A DNA stretch of 15,070 nt from DASPKW01 sp038244055 (GCA_038244055.1 JBBRTW010000137.1:1-15070); one strand, 5' to 3'. Shown: positions 7,082 through 14,580, numbered from the stretch's first letter. Numbers and translations are program-made. Notes: a model not told the origin generated them from the letters alone.

Positions 7082-7360
7082 ATGGGAGCCGAACACGTCC
7101 TTGTCGCTTATGACCTGAGAGACATTCTTGGATTTCCCTTGGCGCTTTGGGATCCTATTCCGGAGACTTTTGGAGACTTGCTGAATAAGGCAATTCACTT
7201 CCGCGACGATCCGAGCAGGACGATCCGTGAACCGATCGATGCGATGGGCGATGAGGAGATATGGCAAATCATCGGCAGAGTTGTGGCTGATGTACTCTCT
7301 CCATACGAGATGCCAATATCGAGAGAAATGCGGATTAACGATTTGCTTTCCAGCCTTTAG
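7082..7360 (+). CDS. Small hypothetical protein with atypical codon use
   Basis: I do not recognise this 92-residue protein. It is acidic to neutral and predicted mostly helical, with a first part DLRDILGFPLALWDPIPETFGDLL and a C-terminal amphipathic region EEIWQIIGRVVADVL ending NDLLSSL. No cysteines, signal peptide or membrane helix are visible. The codons differ from the neighbours: ATA, AGA, AGG, CTT, TTG and A/T-ending codons are frequent, while the flanking genes strongly favour G/C endings. This could mean recent acquisition, weak selection, or a gene prediction that is wrong. The start is uncertain: ATG at 7058 (8 residues longer) is equally possible and neither has a strong ribosome site. 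It is divergent from the FIST gene and 86 bases ahead of the UxaC-like gene. Confidence 0.5.
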   Translation: MGAEHVLVAYDLRDILGFPLALWDPIPETFGDLLNKAIHFRDDPSRTIREPIDAMGDEEIWQIIGRVVADVLSPYEMPISREMRINDLLSSL

Positions 7361-7446
7361 TCGAGAAAAGTTGCACCAGGCTTTGACGAGGGGCGGATAT
7401 TGGGGAAAATCCAGATGACTTATCCCTGCCAAGGAAAGAAATCAAC

Positions 7447-8751
7447 ATGCCCCAGCCACTCACCGATCGGCCGATGATTGAGCAAGCCGTCACCCGCGCT
7501 CTGGCCGAGCAGCCGGTGCGCGATCTGCACACGCATCTCTATCCGCCCAGCTTCGGCACGCCCGTGGCCAACTCGACTGGGAAGATCGATCCCAGCGGCA
7601 TGATGCTCTGGGGCGTGGATGAGCTGATCACCTACCACTATCTGATTGCCGAGGTCTTCCGCATCGTCCCGGCCACCAAATTGCCCTACGAGCAGTTCTG
7701 GAAGATGTCCAAACGCGAGCAGGCGGATCACATCTTCAAGCACCTGTTCATCGAGCGCACGCCCATCAGCGAAGCGTGTCGCGGCGTCTTGACGACGCTG
7801 CACAAGCTGGGGCTGGATATCAGCGGCAAGTCGCTCGAACCGGCCCGCAAGTGGTTCGCGGCGCAGGACCCGAGCAGTTTTGTCGACAAGGTCATGCAGA
7901 TCGCCAATGTCGAATCGATCACCATGACCAACGCGGTCTTCGACGATGTGGAGCGGAACAAATGGCTGGCCAATCCGCGCGTCGGTGAGGACCCGCGCTT
8001 TGAGGCGGTGCTGCGGATCGATCCGGTGCTGATCGATTGGCCGGGGGCAGCGCGGAAAATGACCGAGTGGGGTTTTGCCTGCTCCGAGACAATCGATGAC
8101 AAGACGGTTGAGAACGCGCGGAAGTTCCTTCGCCACTGGATCGACTCAATGAAGGCGATTTACCTGGCGGTGAGCCTGCCCCCGGAATTCCGCTATGGCG
8201 CCGGCGCGGCCAGCGACCCCGTCTTCGAGCGGATCATCCTGCCGGTCTGCGCCGAGCGGAATATGCCTTTTGCGATGATGATCGGCAGCCGCCGCGGCAC
8301 CAATCCCGCCCTGCGCGATGCGGCCGACATGGGCGGGCTGGCGGATGTGCAATCCGTCGTCTCCCTCTGCCGCGGCTTCCCCCAGAATAAATTCTTCTGC
8401 ACGATGCTGGCGCGGGAAAATCAGCATGAGCTCTGCGTGGCGGCGCGGAAATTCGGCAACCTGATGGTCTTCGGCTGCTGGTGGTTCATGAACAACCCCA
8501 GCCTCATCGACGAGATCACCCGCATGCGCATCGAGCTTCTCGGGACCAGCATGATCCCCCAGCACAGCGATGCGCGAATTCTCGATCAACTCGTGTACAA
8601 GTGGGATCACAGCCGCGAGTTGATCGGCCGGGTGCTGACAGAAAAGTATTTCGACATCGCCCGGACAGGCTGGGCGGTGACGGAGGCAGATATTCGGAAG
8701 GATGTGAAGCTGATGCTGCGGGATAATTTCGTGGAGTTTTTGAAGCGATGA
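7447..8751 (+). CDS. Glucuronate isomerase-like (UxaC/COG1904) metal-dependent hydrolase-fold protein
   Basis: The protein has 434 residues; classical uronate isomerases are near 470. UxaC converts D-glucuronate to fructuronate (or galacturonate to tagaturonate) at the head of the hexuronate pathway and belongs to the amidohydrolase superfamily. The HxH metal motif is in RDLHTHLY (His28, His30), followed by an insertion-rich helical region with WGVDELITYHYL as in UxaC, a VLRIDPVL strand (188-195), and a late HSDAR (373-377) in the position of the TDSRS of UxaC, followed by aromatic residues and helices. The short length and diverged core suggest a relative acting on another sugar acid, so the symbol is withheld. 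AAGGA at 7431-7435, eleven bases before the ATG, supports the start. Its last bases overlap the next gene (ATGA), so they are probably translated together. Confidence 0.75.
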   Translation: MPQPLTDRPMIEQAVTRALAEQPVRDLHTHLYPPSFGTPVANSTGKIDPSGMMLWGVDELITYHYLIAEVFRIVPATKLPYEQFWKMSKREQADHIFKHLFIERTPISEACRGVLTTLHKLGLDISGKSLEPARKWFAAQDPSSFVDKVMQIANVESITMTNAVFDDVERNKWLANPRVGEDPRFEAVLRIDPVLIDWPGAARKMTEWGFACSETIDDKTVENARKFLRHWIDSMKAIYLAVSLPPEFRYGAGAASDPVFERIILPVCAERNMPFAMMIGSRRGTNPALRDAADMGGLADVQSVVSLCRGFPQNKFFCTMLARENQHELCVAARKFGNLMVFGCWWFMNNPSLIDEITRMRIELLGTSMIPQHSDARILDQLVYKWDHSRELIGRVLTEKYFDIARTGWAVTEADIRKDVKLMLRDNFVEFLKR

Positions 8752-8957
8752 CCGTGGCGGAAATCAAAAAGCGTCTGCGGGCGATTGAAGCCGAATTGGC
8801 CGACCTGAAGAAGCAGGGCGAGCGCATCAGGTCGTCGCTGAAGCGTGGTTGGCGGCGCATCATGGGAAGCTTTTCGGGCGACAAGCTTCATGCCAAGGCA
8901 ATGGAATTGGGGCGCAAATATCGAAGCGCCCAGCGCCCGAAGCGAAAAAAGCGATAG
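8748..8957 (+). CDS. Small basic coiled-coil protein, overlapping the UxaC-like gene
   Basis: The protein has 69 residues and its ATG overlaps the preceding stop as ATGA, the usual layout for translational coupling, which makes it more credible than its size suggests. Residues 1-28 form a charged heptad-like helix (IKKRLRAIEAELADLKKQ). Residues 32-62 read WRRIMGSFSGDKLHAKAMELGRKY, and the tail is very basic (RPKRKKR). It could bind nucleic acid or act as a partner of the upstream enzyme, but no family can be named. The C-terminal pattern of GxF, a polar spacer, AMxLGRxY and RP resembles ends of small planctomycete proteins of unknown role; that is an impression, not a match. A heptamer array begins four bases after its stop. 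Confidence 0.6.
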   Translation: MTVAEIKKRLRAIEAELADLKKQGERIRSSLKRGWRRIMGSFSGDKLHAKAMELGRKYRSAQRPKRKKR

Positions 8958-8961
8958 GCCG

Positions 8962-9017
8962 CCATCCTCCATCCTCCATCCTCCATCCTCTATCCTCTAT
9001 CCTCTATCCTCTATCCT
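8962..9017. repeat. Heptamer tandem array, four CCATCCT then four CTATCCT (array 2)
   Basis: Exactly eight 7-base units without a mismatch fall into two blocks: four CCATCCT (8962-8989) and four CTATCCT (8990-9017). The block structure suggests expansion after a single C-to-T change. It starts four bases after the stop of the 69-residue gene and lies about 120 bases before the second isomerase gene. The pyrimidine-rich strand is the coding strand, as in array 1. Confidence 0.85.
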
Positions 9018-9105
9018 CGTTTTCCATTTCACTACCACACCCGCCGCCTGCGATACCCAACCTCCCCGCGCGATTCCCGGCAGCGCGACCCATGCCCAAT
9101 CAGTA

Positions 9106-9132
9106 ACTTCCGTGGGTGATCCTCACGGAGGT
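9106..9132 (+). promoter_or_regulatory. Hairpin that masks the Shine-Dalgarno of the second isomerase gene
   Basis: Bases 9106-9116 (ACTTCCGTGGG) pair with 9122-9132 (CCTCACGGAGGT) as an 11-pair stem with two G-U pairs and a five-base loop (TGATC). The right arm contains the whole ribosome site GGAGGT (9127-9132), five bases before the ATG at 9138. In the message the site would be hidden unless the stem opens, through ribosome movement, a protein, a small RNA or temperature. Confidence 0.55.
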
Positions 9133-9137
9133 GTTCA

Positions 9138-9980
9138 ATGGCCAGCGCGAAAATCGGTCTCGGCGTCAACATGGAGTTCGTCCGCCATCAGGACAAGCCC
9201 TTCGAGTGGGGCGTCGAGAAGGCGGCGGCATTGGGGTATGAATATGTCGAGCCGATGGTGCATTGGGGACGCGAACTGCTTTCCGAGGCGGGGTATTTCC
9301 ATAGCGTGTCGATGCTGGATGATCCCTATCGCGTCAAGCGAGCCTGCGAGAAGGCGGGGATCAAGCTCTCGGGTCTGAGCGCGCATACGCCGCTCTGCAA
9401 GCCGGAAATCAGCACGGAATATCTCAAGCAGGCGATTCGTTTCGCCGCTGAGTGCGGCGCGCCGGTGGTCAACACCGATGAAGGTCCGAAGCCTGTGTGG
9501 ACCAGCATCGAAGAAGATCATGTGCTCATGAAATATGTCCTGACCGAGGCGGCCGCCCTGGCCGAGCCGCGCGGCATCAAAATCGGGCTCGAGCCGCATC
9601 AACAATACACCAAGCACCCGGCCGGCCTGAAGCGAATCTTCGAACTCGTGAAAAGCCCGGCCATCGGCATCAACTTCGACACCGGCAACAGCTACCTCTG
9701 CGGACACGATCCCTACGACTGGCTGGAAAGCGTGCTGCCGAATCTGGTTCATCTGCACGGCAAGGATATCTCGATTCAGCAAAGCTCGGCCGAGCGCGGC
9801 AAGGTGACCGGAACGCCGGTGGGCTGCGCCTGCGGCGAAGGCGTCATCGATTGGAAACGGATCATCGGCATTTGCCGCAAAGCGCCCCGGCCGATCGTTC
9901 TCTCGGTGGAGTGCGGCACGGTCGATCAGGCCGAGGCAAGCATAGGGCATTTGAAGGAGATCATGCGGTCGGCGGTGTGA
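9138..9980 (+). CDS. Sugar phosphate isomerase/epimerase, xylose-isomerase-like TIM barrel (second copy)
   Basis: The protein has 280 residues. It belongs to the same broad family as the gene at 4755-5609 but is clearly diverged. The N-terminal strand is KIGLGVNMEFVRHQDKPF. Metal ligands: Glu152 in IGLEPHQQY, Asp181 in INFDTGNSY, His207 in VHLHGKDI and Glu258 in LSVECG. The CGEGVIDW stretch (232-239) and the EPMVHWGRE loop (38-46) are typical of the larger-substrate members. It should be cytoplasmic. The start is fixed by a strong GGAGG five to seven bases upstream, which lies in a stable hairpin (9106-9132). The DUF6807 gene follows after 56 bases and may be co-transcribed. The substrate is unknown; a sugar or sugar acid linked to the UxaC-like neighbour would fit. 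Confidence 0.88.
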   Translation: MASAKIGLGVNMEFVRHQDKPFEWGVEKAAALGYEYVEPMVHWGRELLSEAGYFHSVSMLDDPYRVKRACEKAGIKLSGLSAHTPLCKPEISTEYLKQAIRFAAECGAPVVNTDEGPKPVWTSIEEDHVLMKYVLTEAAALAEPRGIKIGLEPHQQYTKHPAGLKRIFELVKSPAIGINFDTGNSYLCGHDPYDWLESVLPNLVHLHGKDISIQQSSAERGKVTGTPVGCACGEGVIDWKRIIGICRKAPRPIVLSVECGTVDQAEASIGHLKEIMRSAV

Positions 9981-10036
9981 GTGAAATGTGTGAGGGATTC
10001 GTTGCGTGGGTTTTCAGTGCGGGCAAGGAGTGCAGT

Positions 10037-10957
10037 ATGAGGTGGTTAAGCGTGTTGGTCGCGGTCGGAGCGGTGACGGTGTGGAGTGGGATAGCACAGC
10101 CCGCGGGCGCTGCGGATGAGGCGGGCATGAAGGTCGGCGAGAAATCGGTGATGTTGGAGCAGGGGGGCAAGACCATGCTCGAATACTGCTTCGCGGGCGT
10201 ACCGTTCAAGCCTTACATGCGGACTCTGGCGACGCCGGCCGGCATCAATATCCTCCGCGATGCCCCATCCGATCACCTGCATCATCACGGCCTGATGTTC
10301 GCCTGGCGGGTCAATGGCGTGAATTTCTGGGAGGAAAAATCGGAGGTCGGCCGGGAAGTGCATCGGAAGATCGAGTCGGCCGGCGGCGGCTTTGTGGAAA
10401 AGATCGAGTGGCTCGCGCCGGTGGGCGAGGATGTTCTGCTGCTGGAAGAGCGGCGCGTGGAGATGGTCGATTCGGGCGACCCAGCCGCGCGGTTGCTGGT
10501 CTGGCGATCGACATTCACCGTCCCGGCCGGCAAGCCCAGCGCGGCCATCACGGGCGCGCATTATCATGGCCTGGGCATGCGCTTCCTCAAGGAAATGGAT
10601 AATGCCGGGCAGTTCATCAACGCCGAGGGAAAAAAAAGTGAAGTCTTCCGCGGAACCGAAATGCTCGTCCCCGGCGCGAGCTGGTGCGCCTATGTGGCCG
10701 CCTTCGACGGCAAGGAAGTCACCGCCGCCCTCCTCGACCATCCCCAAAACCCCCGGCCCGCGACTTTCTTCACCATGACCAAACCCTTCGCCTACCTGTC
10801 GGCCGCGCTCAATCTGCACAAGGACCCGCTGACCATCGAACAGGGCAAGCCGCTGACGTTCACCTGGGGCGTGGTCGTCGCCGATGGCAAGCTCGATGCC
10901 GCGCGGATCGGAAAAATCCGGGAGCGCTGGCTCGCTTCAAAAGAACCCGCCCGATAG
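10037..10957 (+). CDS. Secreted DUF6807 (PmoA-like, 'methane oxygenase PmoA' fold) protein
   Basis: The protein has 306 residues. AAGGAG seven bases before the ATG at 10037 fixes the start. A signal peptide covers about residues 1-25 (hydrophobic LSVLVAVGAVTVW, then AGA-AD). The rest fits the DUF6807/PF14100 family: DHLHHHGLMFAWRVNGVNFWEE (79-100) with the family's clustered histidines, AHYHGLGMRF (174-183), and ALLDHPQNPRPATFF (231-245), then a beta-rich end. The database label 'methane oxygenase PmoA' is misleading; members are found in sugar-degradation loci of planctomycetes and Bacteroidetes and are of unknown activity. The histidine cluster suggests metal binding. It follows the isomerase gene by 56 bases on the same strand, which suggests a joint role in handling an extracytoplasmic carbohydrate. 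Confidence 0.85.
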   Translation: MRWLSVLVAVGAVTVWSGIAQPAGAADEAGMKVGEKSVMLEQGGKTMLEYCFAGVPFKPYMRTLATPAGINILRDAPSDHLHHHGLMFAWRVNGVNFWEEKSEVGREVHRKIESAGGGFVEKIEWLAPVGEDVLLLEERRVEMVDSGDPAARLLVWRSTFTVPAGKPSAAITGAHYHGLGMRFLKEMDNAGQFINAEGKKSEVFRGTEMLVPGASWCAYVAAFDGKEVTAALLDHPQNPRPATFFTMTKPFAYLSAALNLHKDPLTIEQGKPLTFTWGVVVADGKLDAARIGKIRERWLASKEPAR

Positions 10958-10975
10958 CAGCGGGACGCACTTACT

Positions 10976-11027
10976 CCATCTCCTCTTGCTCCCTCTCCTG
11001 TACTCGGGAGATGGCGGGAGTGAGGGT
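10976..11027. repeat. Palindromic element with GGGAGATGGCGGGAGTGAGGG tail (copy 2)
   Basis: CCATCTCCT (10976-10984) pairs with GGGAGATGG (11006-11014) at eight of nine positions. The stretch 11006-11027 matches 3191-3212 at 19 of 22 positions. It is thus a decayed second copy of the element at 3136-3212. It follows the DUF6807 stop by 18 bases and may serve as a transcript end. Confidence 0.5.
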
Positions 11028-11069
11028 CTGCGGCATTTGGGAAGCTTTCAAGTAGCATCCATCGCACAT

Positions 11070-11102
11070 CCGGGACGGCGCTCTTGTTGCTGTCGCTCCC
11101 GG
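11070..11102. terminator. Hairpin in the gap after the DUF6807 gene, no T-run
   Basis: CCGGGA (11070-11075) pairs with TCCCGG (11097-11102), and an inner GCG/CGC pairs after a two-base bulge, leaving a 13-base loop. It could end or stabilise the upstream transcript, but without a T-run an intrinsic terminator is not established. Confidence 0.25.
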
Positions 11103-11156
11103 CTTGTCTGGCATGTGAGGGGGGCTCAAGCTGTTCAAGAAAAACCCCCGCGCCCA

Positions 11157-11184
11157 TAGAATTTGCCTTTGGAATGGCCGATAA
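11157..11184 (+). promoter_or_regulatory. Possible sigma-28 (FliA) promoter ahead of the cyclase gene
   Basis: GCCGATAA (11177-11184) is an exact match to the sigma-28 -10 element, with TAGA (three of four to TAAA) 16 bases upstream at 11157-11160. The start of transcription would be near 11191 and leave about 84 untranslated bases before 11275. An exact 8-mer is expected by chance about once every 65 kb of strand, so in this window it may be chance; its place ahead of a signalling gene is the main support. Confidence 0.3.
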
Positions 11185-11274
11185 CTTAGTGACGGCGCGC
11201 AGTAGCGCGCCCGCGACGTTCCCGGCCATGATCCATGTCCTCATGTTTCATGCCTTCACGTTTCACGCTCCCTC

Positions 11275-14178
11275 ATGACCCGCATCCAGCGCCGACTTCT
11301 CATCGACACCAGCGTGATTGGCATCACGCTGACTCTGTTCGTGGCGATCCTGGATCTTGCCACCAACGCGCTGCAATCGCTCGAAGACTTGTTTTACGAT
11401 TCCCGCGCCGCCTACTGCCAGCACTGGGCCAAGCCGCCCACGGACAAGCTGGTTCACATCGATATCGACGATGCTTCGCTCCAGGCCGTCGGCCAGTGGC
11501 CCTGGCCGCGCACCGACATGGGCCAGTTGCTCGAGGAGATCGATCGCGCCGGGGCTCGGGCGATTGCGATGGACATCATCTTCCCCGAGCCGGCCCAGCC
11601 GCGCGATGTGAAGATTGATGGGCAGGTGGTCCATATCGATGACGATGCCAATTTCGCCGCCTCCATCGCCAAAGTGGGGAAAGTGCTGGTGCCGGTTTCG
11701 GTCTCCGCTTCCTCCACGGCTTCGCCGATCTACAAGAAGATTCGCGACTACCTGATGGCCGATCTGGAATTGAGCGATGCGGATTGTTACCAGCGCCTGC
11801 TGGCCGATCCGGACCATGTGCTGCCCCTGGGGTCGAAGTTTCCGGTGGATATTTTCATCGCCGCGCGGCGCGAAGCGATGAACGCGCGAATCTCCGAGCA
11901 GGTTGAGAAGCGCAAAGCGAATCTCCCCGAGATCAGGAAAACGCTCCTGCCGAAAACCGATCCAGAATTCACCAGCTCGCCTCTGGTCCGGCTGCTGCAT
12001 GATGAATTCGAAAAAGTGCGTTCGAGCCATGCCCTGCGGCGATTCATGATGCCCATTCCCGAAGGCATGGGGCCGCTGGCGACCTACTCCGGCGAGCTTG
12101 CATCGATCGCGCCGCTCACCGAGGCGGCGGCGTATGGTGGGTACGTCGATTATCTTCAAACCGGCCGGGGTGGAACGGTGCGGGCGATTCCGCTCCTGGT
12201 GAATTTTCGCGGGCAGTTGTTTCCGCAGATGGATTTGTCGCTGGCCTGCGCGGTGCTGGGCGTCGACATCCGCACCATTCGCATCGCCCGCGATGAGATC
12301 GTCATCCCCAGGCCGCCCGGCCGATCGGCCGACATCCGCATTCCCGTCCGCGCCATGCATGCCGACCAGTTCGGCGGCGATGTGGGCATGTTCGCCTATG
12401 TGCCCGTGCGCGGGAACAAGGATTGGGAGACGATCTTCGATCATCCCAGCCATCAGAAACCCGAGCTTCATGTGTCGATGGCGGCCGTCTGGGATGTGTA
12501 TCTCATGCGCGATCGCCTGGCGCGCAACAATGCGAACATCGATCGGGCGCTGCGCGTCATCCTCGATGATGATCCGCCCATCGACTCTCCCGATCTGCCC
12601 CGCCTTGGACTCGATGGCAACAAATACAAGGAATACCTCGCCTCCAAACCCGCGCCGGAAGATACGGCGGCCCGGAGGACGCTGGTGGACTGGACCCTTC
12701 AGCAGCTCAAGGAAACCGGGATGGATGCCATTCCGAAAATGAAGGATTCGGAGCTTCCCAAAGTTCCCGGCACCGATCGGCCGGACCCGCGCGAGATCGT
12801 CAAGCGAAATGAAGTCGCCTATGCCGTCGCCAGCCTTTCACGCGGCCTGGATCAGAACAAAAAATTCGAGGAGCTTCTGAAGAACCGCCGCGCCCTGCTG
12901 AAAGACAAGATCGCCGGCCGGGGCGTGCTGATCGGCTGGGCCGCCACCGCCAAGACTGATTTCTTCCCCACCGCGATCCAGCCCTCCTGCCCGGGCGTGG
13001 TCATCCACGGCATGCTCTACAACGGCATCATGACCGGCGACCTCTGGAAGCATGCGCCCAAATGGGTCACGTTCATCATCACGGTCCTGATCGGGCTCTC
13101 TGTGACCGTTGCCAATGGATTTCTCAAGCCCATCGGCGCCTTGGGCGTCACGCTCGTTCTGGCGGTCGCATATTTGCTGGTCAACGGCTACCTTCTTTTC
13201 GATTATGGCAATGTCTGTGTCGGCGTGGCCGGTCCGGTGGTGGCCCTCGGATCGGTCTGGTCCACCGGCGCGGTCGCCGCCTTCCTGATCGAAGCCGCCG
13301 AGCGCGCGCGCATCACCAAGCGTTTTTCCAGCTACGTCGATCAAAAACTGGTGGATTTCGTCATCGAAAATCCGGATGTCTCGCTCGATGGTCAGGTGCG
13401 GGAGATGTCCGTCATCTTCACGGATCTGGCGGGCTTTACCACGCTCTCGGAAAAATTGCGCGAGAAGACCGTGCCGATTCTCTCGGATTATCTCGGCGTG
13501 ATGGTGCCCATTATCCGCCGCAATGATGGCTTCGTGAACAAGTTTCTCGGCGATGGGATCATGTGTTTCTACAACGCCCCGCGCGATGATGCCGATCATG
13601 CCGCGCACGCCGTTCGCACCTGCCTGGAGATGCAGGTGGCCATGAAAAAATTTGCCGAGGAGCTGGTTGCCAAAGGCCTGCCCAGCCTGGCAATGCGCTG
13701 CGGCGTATCCACCGGCAATATGGTCGTCGGCGATTCCGGGCCGGCCGATGCCTGCGACTACACCGTGCTCGGCGATGCCGTGAACTTCGCCTCGCGCCTC
13801 GAAGGCGCCAACAAGGCCACCGGCACCCATATTCTCATCAGCCAGCGCACCAGCGAACTGGTGGCCGACAAATTCTTACTGCGCCCCGTCGGCCGACTTC
13901 TGGTCGTCGGCAAGTCGGAAGGTTTAATGACCTACGAGCCCCTGGTCCTGCTCGATGAGGCCACCCCCGAACAGATGATGGAGACGGCCATGTGCGCCGA
14001 GATGGTGGCGGCCTACGTCGCCCGCGATTTCGCCAGGTGCATTGAGGTGGCCGATCGGATGGATGCCCAGTTCAATACGAGCAAGCTGGCCGCCCTCTAC
14101 CGCAAGACCAGCAAGCTGTACCTCGAAGAACCCCCCGGCCCGGAATTCACGGGAAACCTGATCCTCACCGAAAAGTAA
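11275..14178 (+). CDS. CHASE2-domain membrane adenylate cyclase (class III)
   Basis: The protein has 967 residues and makes cyclic AMP in response to an extracytoplasmic signal. A membrane helix (about 13-31) leads to a CHASE2 sensor that faces out: LVHIDIDDASLQAVGQWPWP (59-78), GARAIAMDIIFPEP (93-106), and GYVDYLQTGRGGTVRAIPLL (289-308) are CHASE2 hallmarks. The sensor is unusually long (to about 590), with extra segments near 145-260 and 385-545. Three more helices follow (about 598-616, 621-642, 646-670). The cyclase domain (710-890) has metal Asp717 (VIFTDLAGFT) and Asp760 (NKFLGDGIM), adenine-contact Lys756 and Thr830, and transition-state Asn837 and Arg841 (GDAVNFASRLE), so it should be active. 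A short helical tail (900-955) follows. The Lys/Thr pair suits ATP, not GTP. No Shine-Dalgarno precedes the ATG at 11275; the start was chosen because the first helix follows directly. Confidence 0.9.
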   Translation: MTRIQRRLLIDTSVIGITLTLFVAILDLATNALQSLEDLFYDSRAAYCQHWAKPPTDKLVHIDIDDASLQAVGQWPWPRTDMGQLLEEIDRAGARAIAMDIIFPEPAQPRDVKIDGQVVHIDDDANFAASIAKVGKVLVPVSVSASSTASPIYKKIRDYLMADLELSDADCYQRLLADPDHVLPLGSKFPVDIFIAARREAMNARISEQVEKRKANLPEIRKTLLPKTDPEFTSSPLVRLLHDEFEKVRSSHALRRFMMPIPEGMGPLATYSGELASIAPLTEAAAYGGYVDYLQTGRGGTVRAIPLLVNFRGQLFPQMDLSLACAVLGVDIRTIRIARDEIVIPRPPGRSADIRIPVRAMHADQFGGDVGMFAYVPVRGNKDWETIFDHPSHQKPELHVSMAAVWDVYLMRDRLARNNANIDRALRVILDDDPPIDSPDLPRLGLDGNKYKEYLASKPAPEDTAARRTLVDWTLQQLKETGMDAIPKMKDSELPKVPGTDRPDPREIVKRNEVAYAVASLSRGLDQNKKFEELLKNRRALLKDKIAGRGVLIGWAATAKTDFFPTAIQPSCPGVVIHGMLYNGIMTGDLWKHAPKWVTFIITVLIGLSVTVANGFLKPIGALGVTLVLAVAYLLVNGYLLFDYGNVCVGVAGPVVALGSVWSTGAVAAFLIEAAERARITKRFSSYVDQKLVDFVIENPDVSLDGQVREMSVIFTDLAGFTTLSEKLREKTVPILSDYLGVMVPIIRRNDGFVNKFLGDGIMCFYNAPRDDADHAAHAVRTCLEMQVAMKKFAEELVAKGLPSLAMRCGVSTGNMVVGDSGPADACDYTVLGDAVNFASRLEGANKATGTHILISQRTSELVADKFLLRPVGRLLVVGKSEGLMTYEPLVLLDEATPEQMMETAMCAEMVAAYVARDFARCIEVADRMDAQFNTSKLAALYRKTSKLYLEEPPGPEFTGNLILTEK

Positions 14179-14188
14179 CCCCGGCCGC

Positions 14189-14416
14189 TCACCGCCCCAT
14201 GCGCCGATCGATCAGATCATCGCTGTGCTTGCAGAGGAGGTAGCAGACGGCCGCCAGTCCGACGCCAATGCCCAGCGTGGTCACGCCGCCTTCGAGCTGT
14301 CGGGTAATCATCGAGAAGAGCCCCGAGAAAATCATGGTCAGCGCCCCGAAGGCCGTCCCCGCGATCAAGGTCATCACGACCAGCCACAGCGATTTGTAAA
14401 GAATGCGATCCGTCAT
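14189..14416 (-). CDS. Small two-helix membrane protein, unknown function
   Basis: The protein has 75 residues from the ATG at 14416, which is preceded by GGAG eight bases away. Two membrane helices are likely, about 9-34 (LWLVVMTLIAGTAFGALTM) and 43-62 (GVTTLGIGVGLAAVCYLL), followed by a charged tail (KHSDDLIDRRMGR). A start at 14470 would add 18 residues without a ribosome site. No family is recognised. It is convergent with the cyclase gene, with only 10 bases between stop codons, so their transcripts probably overlap. Confidence 0.6.
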   Translation of the reverse strand: MTDRILYKSLWLVVMTLIAGTAFGALTMIFSGLFSMITRQLEGGVTTLGIGVGLAAVCYLLCKHSDDLIDRRMGR

Positions 14417-14580
14417 GAGAGGAGCTCCGAGAGCTATCCCGAGCCATTTCCTGGCAAGATGGCTTCCCAAATAGGTAACTGACGGGCTCCGCCCAACTTA
14501 AAGCATCGGCCGACCACAAACAGTTTCGACACATTTTGTCTGCAAGCTGCGTAGGACAAATGTCGTAGGCAATGTCTTGC

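Larger units (their letters stand above)
10958..11274. other. 317-base gap before the cyclase gene, with hairpins and a possible promoter
   Basis: No gene was found. It holds a degenerate copy of the GGGAGAGGGCGGGGGTGAGGG palindromic element (10976-11027), a second hairpin (11070-11102), a possible sigma-28 promoter (11157-11184), and a low-complexity stretch (TCATGTTTCATGCC, TTCACGTTTCACG) just before the cyclase start. The hairpins lie where the transcript from the DUF6807 gene should end, but neither has a clear T-run. Confidence 0.5.

Noticed and set aside
8845..9378. Plus-strand frames across the second heptamer array (PPSSILHPPSSIL)
   Set aside because: The peptide repeats are a translation of the 7-base array and continue into the isomerase gene in the wrong frame.
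11121..11150. GGGGG / CCCCC pair as a terminator upstream of the cyclase gene
   Set aside because: Only five pairs across a loop of more than 20 bases, with no T-run after it.
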